Below are positions 46,341-57,774 of a stretch of 64,000 nucleotides of DNA, piece by piece. The notes under the pieces were generated by a model. It was given only the letters and a program-made list of their open reading frames with translations, searched no databases and was not told where the DNA came from. The position numbers and the translations under genes are program-made. Origin of the DNA: Hyperoodon ampullatus (lineage: Eukaryota > Chordata > Mammalia > Artiodactyla > Ziphiidae). Each line of letters begins with the position of its first letter. Within the stretch, counting starts at the first letter, position 1. The stretch lies in contig OX457057.1 in assembly GCA_949752795.1 (NCBI GenBank), forward strand, positions 105,737,513 to 105,801,512, given 5' to 3'.

Positions 46341-46954
46341 ATTGCTCCTGGAGGGCATACGAAATTGAGAGAGAGGATCTCAGGAACAGGATGCAACTAC
46401 CTGAGGACTCTATAGACCTCAGCTGAGAGGAGGAAAAGGACAGAGACTGTCTCTCTTAATGGCTCAGAGACTTGGCAGGCCAACAATCCCTGGAGTCAAG
46501 GATCTGAAGGAGAAAGTGTTACTGCATCCTAGGCTAGGTATGATGATAAAAGCCACCAGTTTTTAATATACAGGTTGACAAAATGTAGTAGACCAAAGTA
46601 TTCAGTAGGAGCTGAGAACTCCCTGGGAGTGTCTGAATTACCACTTAATAAGGAGCATTCAGAGCTGATCTACTTTCTTAAATGTCACCGTACAGAGAAG
46701 CTTCCACCAACACTCTCAGCCAGGTATGCCCTGGACTGGAGATAGCCCTCAGGTCCTGGACAGCCTGCAAGTTCCATAAATCAGTGCTAAGTTATGCAAT
46801 CAGCTGTCTCCATGGTGTTTGCATGATACCATCCCAGGAATCCAGCCTAGGATTTTCCTGTAAGCTGCAGGGGTTTGGGTTTCCCAGGGAAGTTGGTGTC
46901 CCCTCCACTCTTCCCCTGTAAGTGCCAGAGACTTCATCATCGTCATCTTTTATT
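46341..46954. other. Single-copy DNA, no gene seen
   Basis: No recognisable gene or repeat is seen. Confidence 0.4.
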
Positions 46955-47130
46955 GAGTGCCTACTATGTGTGAGGTGTTTTACAGATATTATTTTTAATC
47001 TTCTCCACAATCCTATCGGATAGGCATTATTACCCCAATTTTATAGACGATGAATTGAGACACAGTATGATCAAGTAACTTGCCAGAGGCACAAAATTAG
47101 TAAATTTGAAACTAGATGTCTGCTTCTCTC
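46955..47130 (-). mobile_element. MIR SINE, antisense
   Basis: 'tattgagtgcctactatgtg', 'cacaatcctatcggataggc', 'cccaattttatagacgatga' and 'agtaacttgccagaggcaca' give the antisense MIR in order. Confidence 0.8.
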
Positions 47131-47167
47131 CTTCCTGTTATTCCTTTCAGCTTCTAATTTGCCACTT

Positions 47168-47214
47168 TGTGTGTGTGTATGTGTGTGTGTGTGTGTGTGC
47201 ATATGAGTGAGAGA
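47168..47214. repeat. (GT)n microsatellite with GA tail
   Basis: About 16 GT units with one interruption (tgtatg), followed by a short GA run. Confidence 0.95.
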
Positions 47215-47724
47215 GAGATATAGATGTACTTTTGAGTCTGAGTGTTTCTAAATTGCACCTATTTCCCGGGCACTGTTTTATTTCTCAAATGTTTCTCTCC
47301 AACACATCCAAAAAATGATCTATCTTAGTTCTTGTTTGTCTCTGTCATAACTGAGTCATAGCCACAAGTGGAAACTGGATCAAAAAATAATAGTAATTTT
47401 TGAGGCTAAAATTTTGGCTAGAAAGTAAATGAGACTTCTAGTCTCAGGACAACAGAAAAGCTCATATGTAAGTTAGGAGCAACCTAAGATTAATGCTAAA
47501 GGTACAACAAACAAACTTCAAAAGTCCTCCACTTCATGTCCAGCAGAGCCCATGCTCAGACCCTTTGATACCACTGCTTCTCTGACATACAAGGAACCAT
47601 CACTTGGTGTTAGCATTCCAGTCCAGAATTTGAAGAAGTTGTCTTTGTGTTTATCTAGGCCAGATCACTGTGGATCCAGCAATACTGCATCCTTTTCTCC
47701 CTCTTCCTTTCTTCAAAAAATATA
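47215..47724. other. Single-copy DNA, no gene seen
   Basis: No recognisable gene or repeat is seen. Confidence 0.4.
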
Positions 47725-47950
47725 CACCTAAAACCAGGCACCATGCTAGGGAACAGCAGGAAATAATGAACACAACAAGCATGGTCCCTGCTGCCATTGG
47801 GAGAAAGAGACAAATGAGGAATTAAGATATAGTGTGGTAACTGATATGATCAGGAAACCAGAGGGTGCTCAGGGGGACAAATTTGGTCAGCGAAGGCTTC
47901 CTTGACCAAAATACATCTGAACTGAGACCTGCCAGAGGGGGAGGCATGCT
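47725..47950 (-). mobile_element. L2 3' fragment, antisense
   Basis: 'aaaccaggcaccatgctagg', 'catggtccctgctgccattg', 'gcgaaggcttccttgaccaa' and 'atctgaactgagacctgcca' follow antisense L2. Confidence 0.65.
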
Positions 47951-48792
47951 ATGCCCAGCTTAGCTGTCTGTCTCATTCTGTCTGTCTACCACTGTACACA
48001 AGTGTGGAAGAGGAGCTATTGGGTTTGCTTTTAACTTTTTTTTTTTTTACTTTTTAAATTAAGAAGTGTCAGAATTCCAGAAATATAAGAATTTCTATGG
48101 TCTCTAAGAATTTCACAAAAACACTGAGGTAACGGGAAATTCCACAGAGGAATCATAAACCTCAGCTTGGAATTGCTACCTGGGGGGGAATGCAACACCA
48201 GTTTTCTGGAAGGATCTTGGGTCCCATTGAGGGAAAGGCTGTGCGGTGAGGTTTTATTCTGTACCACATTGGGCAACACTTTCTGCAATAAAACCAAAGC
48301 ACTCAGCGTGTCAGGCTGAGTCTAATTCAGGGCTGTGACTATGAACTCTGCCATAGAAGAGGACTAGAAAAATGGCCATGGGTTGATCTTGATGATAAGA
48401 GCAGCAATGATTCACGCAAGGAATAAGATTTAGCACATGACAGCTTGTTTTAGCCACTTAACAGTATAAAGAAACTGCAGTTCAGGATATACAGTCTTCA
48501 AAGACAGCACCTGAGGATTTAGACACACTAAATATTTGAGCCCTGGCCTTATTCCAGAGGCAGTGCCAGGATGAGATGGACCGGCTTTAGGTTTACTGAG
48601 ATTTCAAACACACAGTTTGTTACTAAGGGTCTAATTATATAAGAAACTCAATATTAACATAAGGCTCAAGGTTAATTGGCAGGGCTTCAAAAACAATGTT
48701 ATTAGAACTCTTTCCTAATCATATAAGTTCACCATTTCATGAATTTCTTTTTCTTCTTCTTCCTCTCCCTCCCTTCTCAAGTAATAATACAT
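47951..48792. other. Single-copy DNA, no gene seen
   Basis: A T-run at 48039-48049 is present. No gene or named repeat is seen. Confidence 0.4.
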
Positions 48793-49000
48793 AAAAATAT
48801 ATGTCATATCGGGCTTCCCTGGTGGCGCAGTGGTTGCGAGTCCGCCTGCCGATGCAGGGGATGTGGGTTCGTGCCCCGGTCTGGGAAGATCCCACATGCC
48901 GCGGAGCGGCTGGGCCCGTGAGCCATGGCCGCTGAGCCTGCGCATCCGGAGCCTGTGCTCCGCAACGGGAGAGGCCACAGCAGTGAGAAGCCCGCGTACC

Positions 49001-49038
<38 letters not shown>

Positions 49039-49045
49039 TGTCATA
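48793..49045 (+). mobile_element. CHR-type SINE, short cetacean form, with duplication
   Basis: The body runs from about 48809 to 49002 with a long A-run to 49029. A perfect 16-bp duplication, aaaaatatatgtcata, lies at 48793-48808 and 49030-49045. The body closely matches the copy at 17430, and the tail is long and nearly pure, both signs of a recent insertion. Confidence 0.97.
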
Positions 49046-49054
49046 AGTTGAATG

Positions 49055-49265
49055 CTTAGTATTGCCATTATAACAGGAGCTAAGGCTCACTCTATCATGT
49101 AAATCACACAACTGCTCTACGGAGTAGATATTATTTCACTGTTTTTAGAGATGAGGAAACTGAGGTTTAAAGAAGGATAATTAACATGTTCATCACAAAT
49201 GGACACACAGATAGTCACACAAAAGGAAAGTGTCTGAACTGGGAGTTAAACACATTTTGTCTGAA
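49055..49265 (-). mobile_element. MIR SINE, antisense
   Basis: 'acaactgctctacggagtag', 'tatttcactgtttttagaga' and 'tgaggaaactgaggtttaaa' are the antisense MIR core, continuing to 'tctgaactgggagttaaaca'. Confidence 0.7.
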
Positions 49266-49334
49266 TTCTCAAGTCTGCTATCACTATCTGTGGCTGAGCA
49301 ATGAAAATATACATGCTGGCCGCACTGTCTGCCT

Positions 49335-49460
49335 ACCACCCCACGTGCCTTCTCCACTAGAAGCCAGGGACCAGTTTTCCTAGTTCTTCTCTTTGCCGAC
49401 TACACTAAGCACAGCATGGAGCATATGGTAGGACGTCAATAAATGAGGGAAGGCCTGGTC
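49335..49460 (+). mobile_element. L2 3' tail fragment
   Basis: 'tagaagccagggaccagttt', 'cactaagcacagcatggagc' and 'gtaggacgtcaataaatgag' resemble the L2 3' end. Confidence 0.5.
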
Positions 49461-50377
49461 TAAATTTATCGCTGCCACACAAATTGCAGGATTTTGTATC
49501 ACTCTGTAGCTCATCTTATAAGGACAGGCCTTCCTCCTGTCCGACGCCTGAGCACCCGTAACAGAGCACTCCCTGTCACTGTGACAATAGGAAGCAAGGC
49601 AAAGGAAAGTCATAAATTAGGCCAGGGGAGAGAGGCAGAGGAAAACAGATACAAACTGCTGACAAGATTAATATGCAGTTGACGGGGAGCGCTTTCACGC
49701 CCGAGTGCCAACAAATAAACACAATTCAGAGAGCTCATCCCTGCCTTACCAGAGGAGGCAGATTCCTGAGCCAAAGAAAGGGAGCAAATGAGCAAGAGAA
49801 AGAGAAAGAGAGGACTGCATGTGCACGGGGCCTGGTTTGCCAGGAATCCCTCCCCCATCCTCAGATAGCTGAATGATGATGCAAGCAGCGGGCCTTCCGA
49901 TGATACATTTTCTGACCAAAACCAGGGGAACGAGAAGCAGGGCCAGGCCCTGTAGGGGAGCTGGGCTTGAGGACACTGAGTGCAAGCTGAAGACCGGTGC
50001 TTTCCCTGGGCACAGCCTGCCCTGTGCTGCCAGCTAAGGCAGGTGTCATTTCTCACAGGAGTCAGCAGACCTGAGGGGCCTTTGGCTAGACTCCTGATGG
50101 GCTGTCTCACTCCCTGTGGTCATGAATGAGACCTCAGCAGGCTTCAGCTGAATACTTCAGAGATAAGAACTGATTCTTCTATTTTTTATTAGGTTGAACC
50201 ATATGAAACTACCATTTTGAAGCTCAAGGGTACTTGAATATTGGCAGTTTCACGTGGTTCAAGATAAGAGTAAAGCTGGAGATAGTTTTCAAACCCAGGA
50301 ATCAATTTTAAAATTGAGGCTCTTCAATGGTGCATTACCAAGGTACAACATTGAGTAATTTAAAGCAATGGTTACAT
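49461..50377. other. Single-copy DNA, GC-richer core
   Basis: The stretch 49500-50060 is GC-richer than its surroundings and holds the longest frame in the window (166 codons, minus, 49610-50110). No protein family is recognised and frames overlap on both strands. No repeat is recognised. Confidence 0.35.
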
Positions 50378-50412
50378 GTTAAAAAAATAAAATAAAATAA
50401 AATAAAATAAAA
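50378..50412. repeat. (AAAAT)n microsatellite
   Basis: About six AAAAT units follow an A-run. Confidence 0.96.
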
Positions 50413-50499
50413 TGGAGACTCTTGACCACTATGCTATAAGCACTGTTTTGCCAGGTAATTCTCCTTGCTTGAACATAAAATCCAGACATCAAGCTCGCC

Positions 50500-50825
50500 C
50501 TAAAAGAAATTTCATGATCTGATCTTTGCTTAGCTGGCTAGTTTCTCTCTGCAGCAAGACTAAACTTCTAGCTATTCAACTGTTACTTCAGGTTGCTGAT
50601 TCTTTACATATACTCTTCCCTCTTCCTGGAATACTCACATCCCCCTTTTTTCTCCCTGATGTATCATTCCATCCGTTGGGCCTTTGCTATCATAGCAGTT
50701 ATTGGGCTATATTGGAACCTCCATGCAGTAAGGAACTGTTGGTCTTGTGCCCTATTGCTTAGCATCTAGTTAAATGCCTGACACAGAGATGGATGGATGA
50801 ATAAATGGATGAGTAAATGAATTAC
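50500..50825 (+). mobile_element. L2 3' region
   Basis: 'tcatgatctgatctttgctt', 'ctcttcctggaatactcaca', 'cctgacacagagatggatgg' and the final 'aataaatggatgagtaaatg' follow L2 to its 3' end. Confidence 0.6.
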
Positions 50826-50842
50826 ATGTACCAACACTCTCC

Positions 50843-50885
<43 letters not shown>
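50843..50885. repeat. (CA)n microsatellite
   Basis: About 21 uninterrupted CA units. Confidence 0.98.
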
Positions 50886-50888
<3 letters not shown>

Positions 50889-51819
50889 CACTCTTTCTAT
50901 GGCTAACTTGGTATTCCAAATTAAATAGTTTTCTGTCTCATCACATGGATGTCCGGTTTCAGAAAAACCTCTTGACTTCGGCTAACACTCTGCTACAGAG
51001 TTTGCTGATGCATAGAATGCAAGCCAAGAAAAGTTAGGAAATTCAAGAACATTCAAGCATACCCTGAGGACCTAGCTTAGCTCTTGGTTTTACATACAAT
51101 ACACTAAGTTTCTCATTTTTGCATTCTGTTTTTCCTGTGGAGCCTGGCTTTCACTGGCAGAATTTTCCAGAAGTACCACTAACATATACAAATAAAACCT
51201 TTTGGAGGCACTTATCAGAACTAGTTACAGATTCTGATGCTGCTTACAGATGTTGGAGCTGTTATTGCTGGTGATTGGCAAAAGCTCAAATTATTTTATA
51301 AACTTTACTTAGTTGGATTTACATAACATATTTCCCCTGAAGAGAAATTTATGGAAGAAAATGGCTTCATAGCAATGAATCACTTCTAATGATCAAATTT
51401 GCCCCCTCCTGTTTCTACTAAAGCAAGTTGACATAGGTCTGTGCCGTGCAGACAGAAGAGTTTTTAAACTACACGTGCTGTACAAAGATTCACTGAAATT
51501 GGGTAAAGGAGGTGTTAATGAGCTCCCTGACAGTAGAAGCCCAGGATCAGATGCTGGGTATTATCTGTCAGGCATGTTGGGATAGGCACTTCTGGAATAA
51601 AACACTTCTAAGAGTCCTTCCAACCACAAGATTTTATGATTCTATAGTCATAAATTCTACACCCAGCCAGTTTTTGCTATTAGCTTGGTATATAATTTTA
51701 ATATAAATATATAATATACATATACATATATGCATTTAAATAGAATCATATTTAAATGCTATTTGTAAATATTTTAATCATGAATGAATTTCCATGTCAA
51801 TCTATTTATTCCATAATTT
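50886..51819. other. Single-copy DNA, no gene seen
   Basis: No gene is recognised. The AT-rich stretch around 51690-51780 leads into an old L1 piece. Confidence 0.4.
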
Positions 51820-52085
51820 TGTTTTTAATGGATCTATAGTATCCCAATGTATTTCATAATTTAACCAAGATCCTGATTTTATCAGAAGGGTTTTTTCCCC
51901 TAATTTTTGATATTATAGATAGCATCAATGAATACCTCTGCCTACATTTTTGTGAATATGCTTATTTATTTTATTTAAACTGTGAAGTCAGAGCGTGTCA
52001 CATTTTTCAGTATTTCAGTGACTACTGAGAGACTGCCTTTCAGAAAGACTGTATAATTTATACCTCACCAGCAGTCATACCATGA
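51820..52085 (-). mobile_element. Ancient L1 fragment, antisense
   Basis: 'tctatagtatcccaatgtat', 'ttcataatttaaccaagatc', 'gatagcatcaatgaatacct' and 'tatacctcaccagcagtcat' match the reverse complement of the old L1 3' region. Confidence 0.65.
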
Positions 52086-52234
52086 CTCTTGATGATGACT
52101 TTCTGGCAATGTAAATCTGTCACATGAGAAGTCCCAGGAGACTAGGGCTGCCTGTGTTAGATCCTCTCTAGGACAGTCTCTCCTCCTTCAGTGGAAGAGA
52201 ATTAAAGGAAGGCAGGAAGCACACTCGTTCATTA

Positions 52235-52470
52235 AATGCACAGACTTAAAGTTCGAATTTGGTTCAAACTCTGACTCCATCATCTACTAGTTCAACAACT
52301 TTAAGTGAGTTACTTAACCTCTCCTAACTTGATTCCTCACCTGTAAAATGACAAATTCTACCTTGCCGGGTATTTTTGTCTTTTTCATGAAGGTGATATA
52401 CAGAAAGGGCCTAACATAGCAGAAGATATATAGTAGATGCTTTTTAACCATTAGCCAATATTTTTATTAT
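52235..52470 (+). mobile_element. MIR SINE
   Basis: 'ggttcaaactctgactccat', 'gtgagttacttaacctctcc', 'cctcacctgtaaaatgacaa' and the tail 'atagtagatgctttttaacc' give a nearly complete MIR. Confidence 0.8.
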
Positions 52471-53829
52471 ATTATGCCTAGTCATTTGCTCCTTGCAACG
52501 ACTCTTTTTCCTGACGGTGAATGGAAGCATGAGGTGGGGCGAGAAGGGAGAAAGGGAGATGAAGGACTTAAGGCTATTCCAGAAAAGTTGTCAGGGTAGA
52601 AATATGTCTTTATCTTGTTGGACAGCCTCTACACTTTGAGCCCTACCTTTCCCTCTAGAATTCGCAGCAGTTGGGGAAAGTCCTCCACCTGCCAGTGTCC
52701 CCTGGGATTTCACTGGTTTTGCAAGCTTTCTGCTTGTCGCCTCTCCTCGCTCTGAAGGCAGCTCTGCTGACCTTGAGGGTCCAGGATATAGTGTTGATCC
52801 CAGGAAAGACAGTAATAGTTTTGTTGACAGACACTTTTCAACAGCTGTATGGTATCTGTAAGGCTGAGAGAAGAGGTTGGAGGAGAATGACTCAGGGTTA
52901 ACCCCTTCTTGGCCCCAACAGTGTTCCCTTCATAAGAAACCCCTGTAACGATGGAATTGTCTTTGACACTGAGAACTGGATATTTAAAAAACAGACACTC
53001 TTAGTCATTTTCTTACAAAAGCAAAGTAATGTTTATGGTTCAGGAACACACGACACAAAATTTTAAAGCATTTGAAAGCATTATACTATGGAGAATACAG
53101 AATAAGGGGCCACTTTGAGAATGAGATGACCCTGAAATGCCCTGGGATTCTATCTTCTTGCACCTTCAAGGCACATTTGACGTACAGAGGATGACATATG
53201 GGTCCTTAATTTAGGAGAGAGAACACGATTTATTAAGTTTCATTCCAGTGTTCATAGCAGATAATATTCACATGTGAATATTTACATACTTATTTTCCTA
53301 TTTATTAACTATAACATATGTGGTATCATAGCCAAGGCCTCTTTTTAAAAAGTATTAAAGTGCTTTAAATGCATGACATTTTAAGTTCTAATCCTGTGAG
53401 TTTATAATGTTAAGGGATAAGACTAACAATCGCTTGCAAGCTGCCTGGTGTCAAACTTTGTCCTCTGGCTTTGTATATTTTAAGGGCAAATAGATCTAGA
53501 ATGTCTGAGTCAGTCTAATAACTAGATATACAATAATGAGATTCTACAGAAAATTAGTCTATTTCATAGCAAAAATTCATCAGTGAGACTACATCTATTT
53601 TCATTTGGTTTTTATACACATTCACTAAGAATTTACTGAAATACACAACTTAAGCATTCTAGGGACTACTAAGTACTAATCACCTGTTAGGATCCCTACC
53701 CTTGAGAAACTGCTCCCCAGAGACAGAGCCCAAATCATTTAGAATTAGCTGTAACACAGGCAGAAAGTGATGATTCTCAAAGAAATAACAAGCAATGGGA
53801 GGTCTGAGGGGGTTGAGGTGTCAAAGAGG
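52471..53829. other. Single-copy DNA, no gene seen
   Basis: No recognisable gene or repeat is seen in about 1.36 kb. Confidence 0.4.
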
Positions 53830-54050
53830 AAATATTATAGTTTAGGCTTTGTTATTAGATTTGGTTTTGGTTCCATGCTCTGTCCCTTATTACCTAACTT
53901 ATATACTGTATTTAATTTTTCTGAGCCTTATTTGCCTTATCTGACAAATGGGCATACCTAACTTATGGTATATTTGTGAAACTGTATGTGTAAAACTTCT
54001 AGTAGAGTACATAGCACAGAGCAAATACTCAATAAATGATAGCTAACAGT
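53830..54050 (+). mobile_element. MIR SINE
   Basis: 'ttatttgccttatctgacaa', 'atgggcatacctaacttatg' and the tail 'caaatactcaataaatgata' follow MIR. Confidence 0.7.
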
Positions 54051-54500
54051 GGCAGGTAAAATTAAAGGGGGTATTGTATAGATACTTGACTTTGGAGAGA
54101 TATAAGATTTGAGCTGGACTAGATATGGGGAGGGGGCATTCCAGGTGGCAAGGATGCATTATCAGTGGTGTGCAAGGTGATGAGGGCACACTGGGCACTT
54201 TTAGAAACTGAGAGTTGAACTGAGGGGCTGGAAATGTAGGGTGCACAGTTTGGAAATGAAAACTTACCCAATAATACTCCAACTGATTTCATCACTGTGA
54301 GACAGAAAGGTAGTCTGGGAGAGCTGATAAAGGACCTAGATTGTCATGTTAAGAAGGTGGGGGGCATTATTTGGTTGACAATGGGGAGCATGTCTGTGTT
54401 TTAAGGGATTACTCTAGTGACATGGAGGCTGGATTGTAGGTGGAGGGAAGAAATTAAAGGCAGGCAATTCTAATAATCCAGCCAAAAGGTAAGCCCAGGG
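54051..54500 (-). mobile_element. L2 fragment, antisense
   Basis: 'gagctggactagatatgggg', 'attccaggtggcaaggatgc', 'acaatggggagcatgtctgt', 'gattactctagtgacatgga' and 'aattctaataatccagccaa' follow antisense L2 ORF2. Confidence 0.65.
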
Positions 54501-54734
54501 CTCCTTTTACTACAGCAAAATAAGAAATATCACCTTTGGCTTGAGAGGGCTGTTTTTGAAGGTAAGAGTTAATAGGCTCTGTGCAATTTGCTCTTTGTTC
54601 TGATGGGGTCAATCATTCCCCCAGGGTTAGGATTCCCCTTCTTCACTTCACATATCTCCCCACAGACAACTGCTTATTTATATTATTGCTTTATAACTTT
54701 GTCATCCTGAGAATATTACCAAGAAGCAGACTCT

Positions 54735-54900
54735 AGGCCACGGTAACTCAGCCTGGCTTACCTCAGGTGGCTTACTGGAAATACAGAAGCCTGGAACCTC
54801 TGATCTGGTAGGTCTGAGGTGAATCCAGGAATCTTCTTTTTCTGAAAGTTGCCCAGATGATTCTATGATCAGCCAGGTTCCAGAACCACTGTGCTAGGTT
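54735..54900 (+). mobile_element. MER5A-like hAT element
   Basis: 'taactcagcctggcttacct', 'gaacctctgatctggtaggt', 'gaatccaggaatcttctttt' and 'ccagaaccactgtgctaggt' follow MER5A. Confidence 0.65.
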
Positions 54901-55324
54901 TAAACTTGCTCAGCAAGCCTGTTTCTCATTCATTTTTGAGTCTATAGGACCTAGCACATCATCTAGCCCCAAATAGGTGTCCCATGAATATTTAGCACGT
55001 AGAACTGAAGTGTTATAACAAGGGTAGAGAGAGACACTCAACTTTAGGGAAATAATAGCTGCATAATGCCTAGCTGGGAACTCAGGGCAATCTCTGAAAA
55101 GAGCAATTTCTGCTTCTGTTCTGGCAGGGGGCAGGGCTGGAAGCCTAGAGTGGCACTTTCCTTGATTGATTGCCCTGTAACTTGAGGCTTGACTTTGACC
55201 TGAGGGTTAGAGCACTGAGTCTAACAACTTGCAAATTATTAAAATAGTGTTAAGGAGAAAGCAGGTATTATCAGAGAACTGCATTTTTTTTTCAGTAAGA
55301 GGATTACAGTCTGATTTCTAAAGT
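54901..55324. other. Single-copy DNA, no gene seen
   Basis: No recognisable gene or repeat is seen. Confidence 0.4.
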
Positions 55325-55930
55325 CAGTATATCCTTATTAGTAATTAAAGAAATGCAAATGAAAATAAAGATAGTTTTAAGTTAGTAAAAACATTTTTTA
55401 ATGTTAAGAACTAAGGCTATTAACAGTGATGAGATCACAATGACCCAACCATTTTGAAGAGTTTAGTATTTTATATCAAGACCCCTAAATAGTTCATTTC
55501 ATTTGACTCAGTGATTTCATGCCTGTGAATGTATCTTAAAAATTATCTGAAATTTGAAAAAAAAAAAGATAACTGCACAAAGATGTTTATTGCACAGTAA
55601 TTGATAAATTTGAAGTAACTAAAAGTCCTGCAATAAAGGAAAAGTAAATAAATTGATAAAATTTTACATGGCCATTAAAAAATGATGTGAAGTTTGGTCC
55701 CATCATGGGGAAAACTTATGATATAATATAAATGAAATAAGTTAAATGAAAATGTTTTATATACTTTAGAATTACAACTACATAAATAAGAAGCATATTT
55801 ATAACAGACTGGACGCCTGTGCACAAAAGTACTGCCAGTGTTCATATGGTGATATTATGAGTTATTCTTTCTTCTCTTTCCTAAAATTTACAGGTTATTT
55901 GTGGTACTTTCATACTTTAAAATTAAAATA
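55325..55930 (+). mobile_element. Ancient L1 fragment, sense
   Basis: 'taattaaagaaatgcaaatg', 'ttgactcagtgatttcatgc', 'aaagatgtttattgcacagt' and 'ttacatggccattaaaaaat' match the late ORF2/3' region of an old L1. It is heavily decayed. Confidence 0.65.
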
Positions 55931-56809
55931 TATACATATTCACAAACACACACTAAAGTAGGTGATTGGATCACAGTCACCCAATGAGCCAGCAGTAAAA
56001 TTGAGGCAGGAATCTAGATAAGCCAGCAGAGTACAAGCCACCTTCCTCCATCCCACACTATTTTTTGAAACAATGGCACTTGTTTTTTGTTATACAAACT
56101 CCTTCGAGTTTAAAAGCAAAACAAAACAGAAAACAAATTAACAAGAAAAAATTCCCCAGACAACCCTATTTCTCCTCCTCACCATTTTCTATAGGACTTG
56201 TATCAGGAGAGGGTTTTCAAACTATTTTTGTTTTTTTTTTTGGTTTGCTTGTTTTCTCTTTTGGAAGGTCTTTTCCTGCCTTACTTGAAAATGACATATA
56301 TGTACTACCCGCATTAATATCTAGATCTTGGTGGACTATTCAAAGAAATCTAGGAGAAAGAAGCTTCTGAGGCAAGCGTGTAATGTTAAATAAGGTCATG
56401 CTTGCTGTTGTCGGTGATCCCGCCCACATGACACGGTTCTATTTTTAACGCAGACAATTGGTGAATGACTCAGGAAGACCTCTGAAGCCAAAAGGCAGCT
56501 TGGAAGAATAGAACTTGCTATTAACCAAGGAGAAAATAACTAATGTAGTCAGCTGCAACAGCCCATTTTCTGCTTTCAGTATATCTGGCAACCCAATAAT
56601 GCTACAATAAACCCAGTTTAAAAAGCCTCACTTCAGATATTGGTATGCTGCTGGTTAACTACTTTTTACTTTCCTGTTCATAAAATACTACAGTGGGAAA
56701 ATAATATTGGAAAATGTTGAACAATAAATACCCCTCTTGGATGTTTACAAGGTAAATTTCTTCAATAAAGTCTGTCTTTGAATGGATGTCACTGCAGATT
56801 GCTCATTTT
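55931..56809. other. Single-copy DNA, no gene seen
   Basis: A 101-codon plus frame at 56065-56370 has no family likeness. No repeat is recognised. Confidence 0.4.
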
Positions 56810-57720
56810 GTGGAGGTGGGATTAAGTGGGGGTAGAGGAGCAAAGTAAGTGGGGGTGGGGGAGCAAAGTAAGTGGGGAACAAAGTAAGTGGGGGCGGGGG
56901 AGCAAAGTAAGTGGGGAACAAAGTAAGTGGAGGTGGGGGAGCAAAGTAAGTGGGAGTAGGGGGCTAGGAGAGCAAACTTAGAGGGTATAGGGGAACAAAG
57001 TAAGTGGTGGTGGGGGAGCAAAGTAAGTGGGGAACAAAGTAAGTGGGCGTGGTGGAGCTAAGTAAGTGGGGGTTGGTGAGCAAGTTCGTAGGTGTGGGTA
57101 AGCAAAGTAAGTGAGGGTGGGGGAGCAAAGTAACGGGGGGGTGGGGGAGCAAATTAAGTGGGGGTGGGGGAGCAAAGTAATTGGGGGTAGGTGGCTAGGA
57201 GAGCAAAGTAAGTGGGGGTGGGGGAGCAAAGTAAGTGGGAGTAGGGGGCTAGGAGAGTAAAGTAAGTGAGGGTGGAGGAGCAAAGTAAGTGGGAGTTGGC
57301 GGCTAGAAGAGCAAAGTAATTGGGGGTGTGGGAGCAAAGTAGTGGGGGTGGGTGAGCAAATTAAGTGGGGGTGGGGGAGCAAAGTAAGTGGGAGTAGAGG
57401 GCTAGGAGAGCAAATTAAGTAGGGTTAGGGGAGCAAAGTAAGTGAGAGTAGGGGGTTAGGAGAGCAAAGTAAGTTGGGGTGTGGTAGCAAAGTAAGTGGG
57501 GGTGGCGTAGCAAATTAAGTGGGAGTAGGTGGCTCAGTGAGCAAAGTAAGTGGGGGTGTGGGAGCAAAGTAACTGGGGGTGGGGGAGTAAAATAAGTGGT
57601 GGTGGGTGACCACACTAAGTGGGGGTAGCTGGCTAAGAGAGCAAAGTAAGTGGCGGTAGGGGGCTAGGAGAGCAAAGTAAGTGGCAGTAGGGCAGCAAGT
57701 TGGGGTAGGGGAGCAAAACT
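56810..57720 (+). repeat. G-rich minisatellite, about 37 units in three length classes
   Basis: I count about 37 tandem units by eye. The common unit is 23 bp (gtgggggtgggggagcaaag plus taa). A 16-bp class (gtggggaacaaagtaa) occurs only in the first quarter. A 31-bp class (gtgggagtagggggctagga, then gagcaaagtaa) occurs about nine times, mostly in the second half. The 16- and 23-bp units alternate at first as 39-bp pairs; later the 23- and 31-bp units alternate as 54-bp pairs. The plus strand is almost all purine with frequent runs of four to five G. Unit sequences vary, so the array is not newly made. Confidence 0.97.
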
Positions 57721-57774
57721 TATAGAATATGCTCCAAGAAACACACTGTGGGAAACACTGATCTCTTGTGAATA

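Noticed and set aside
49610..50110. 166-codon minus-strand frame, the longest in the window
   Set aside because: No family likeness, low-complexity Ser/Leu/Phe stretches, overlapping frames on both strands, and no convincing splice or promoter context.
56978..57382. 134-codon minus frame of Leu/Pro/His/Cys repeats
   Set aside because: It is the translated minisatellite, held open by unit arithmetic.
56810..57720. CRISPR-like array of short repeats
   Set aside because: Units abut without unique spacers and vary in length, and the genome is mammalian. It is a minisatellite.
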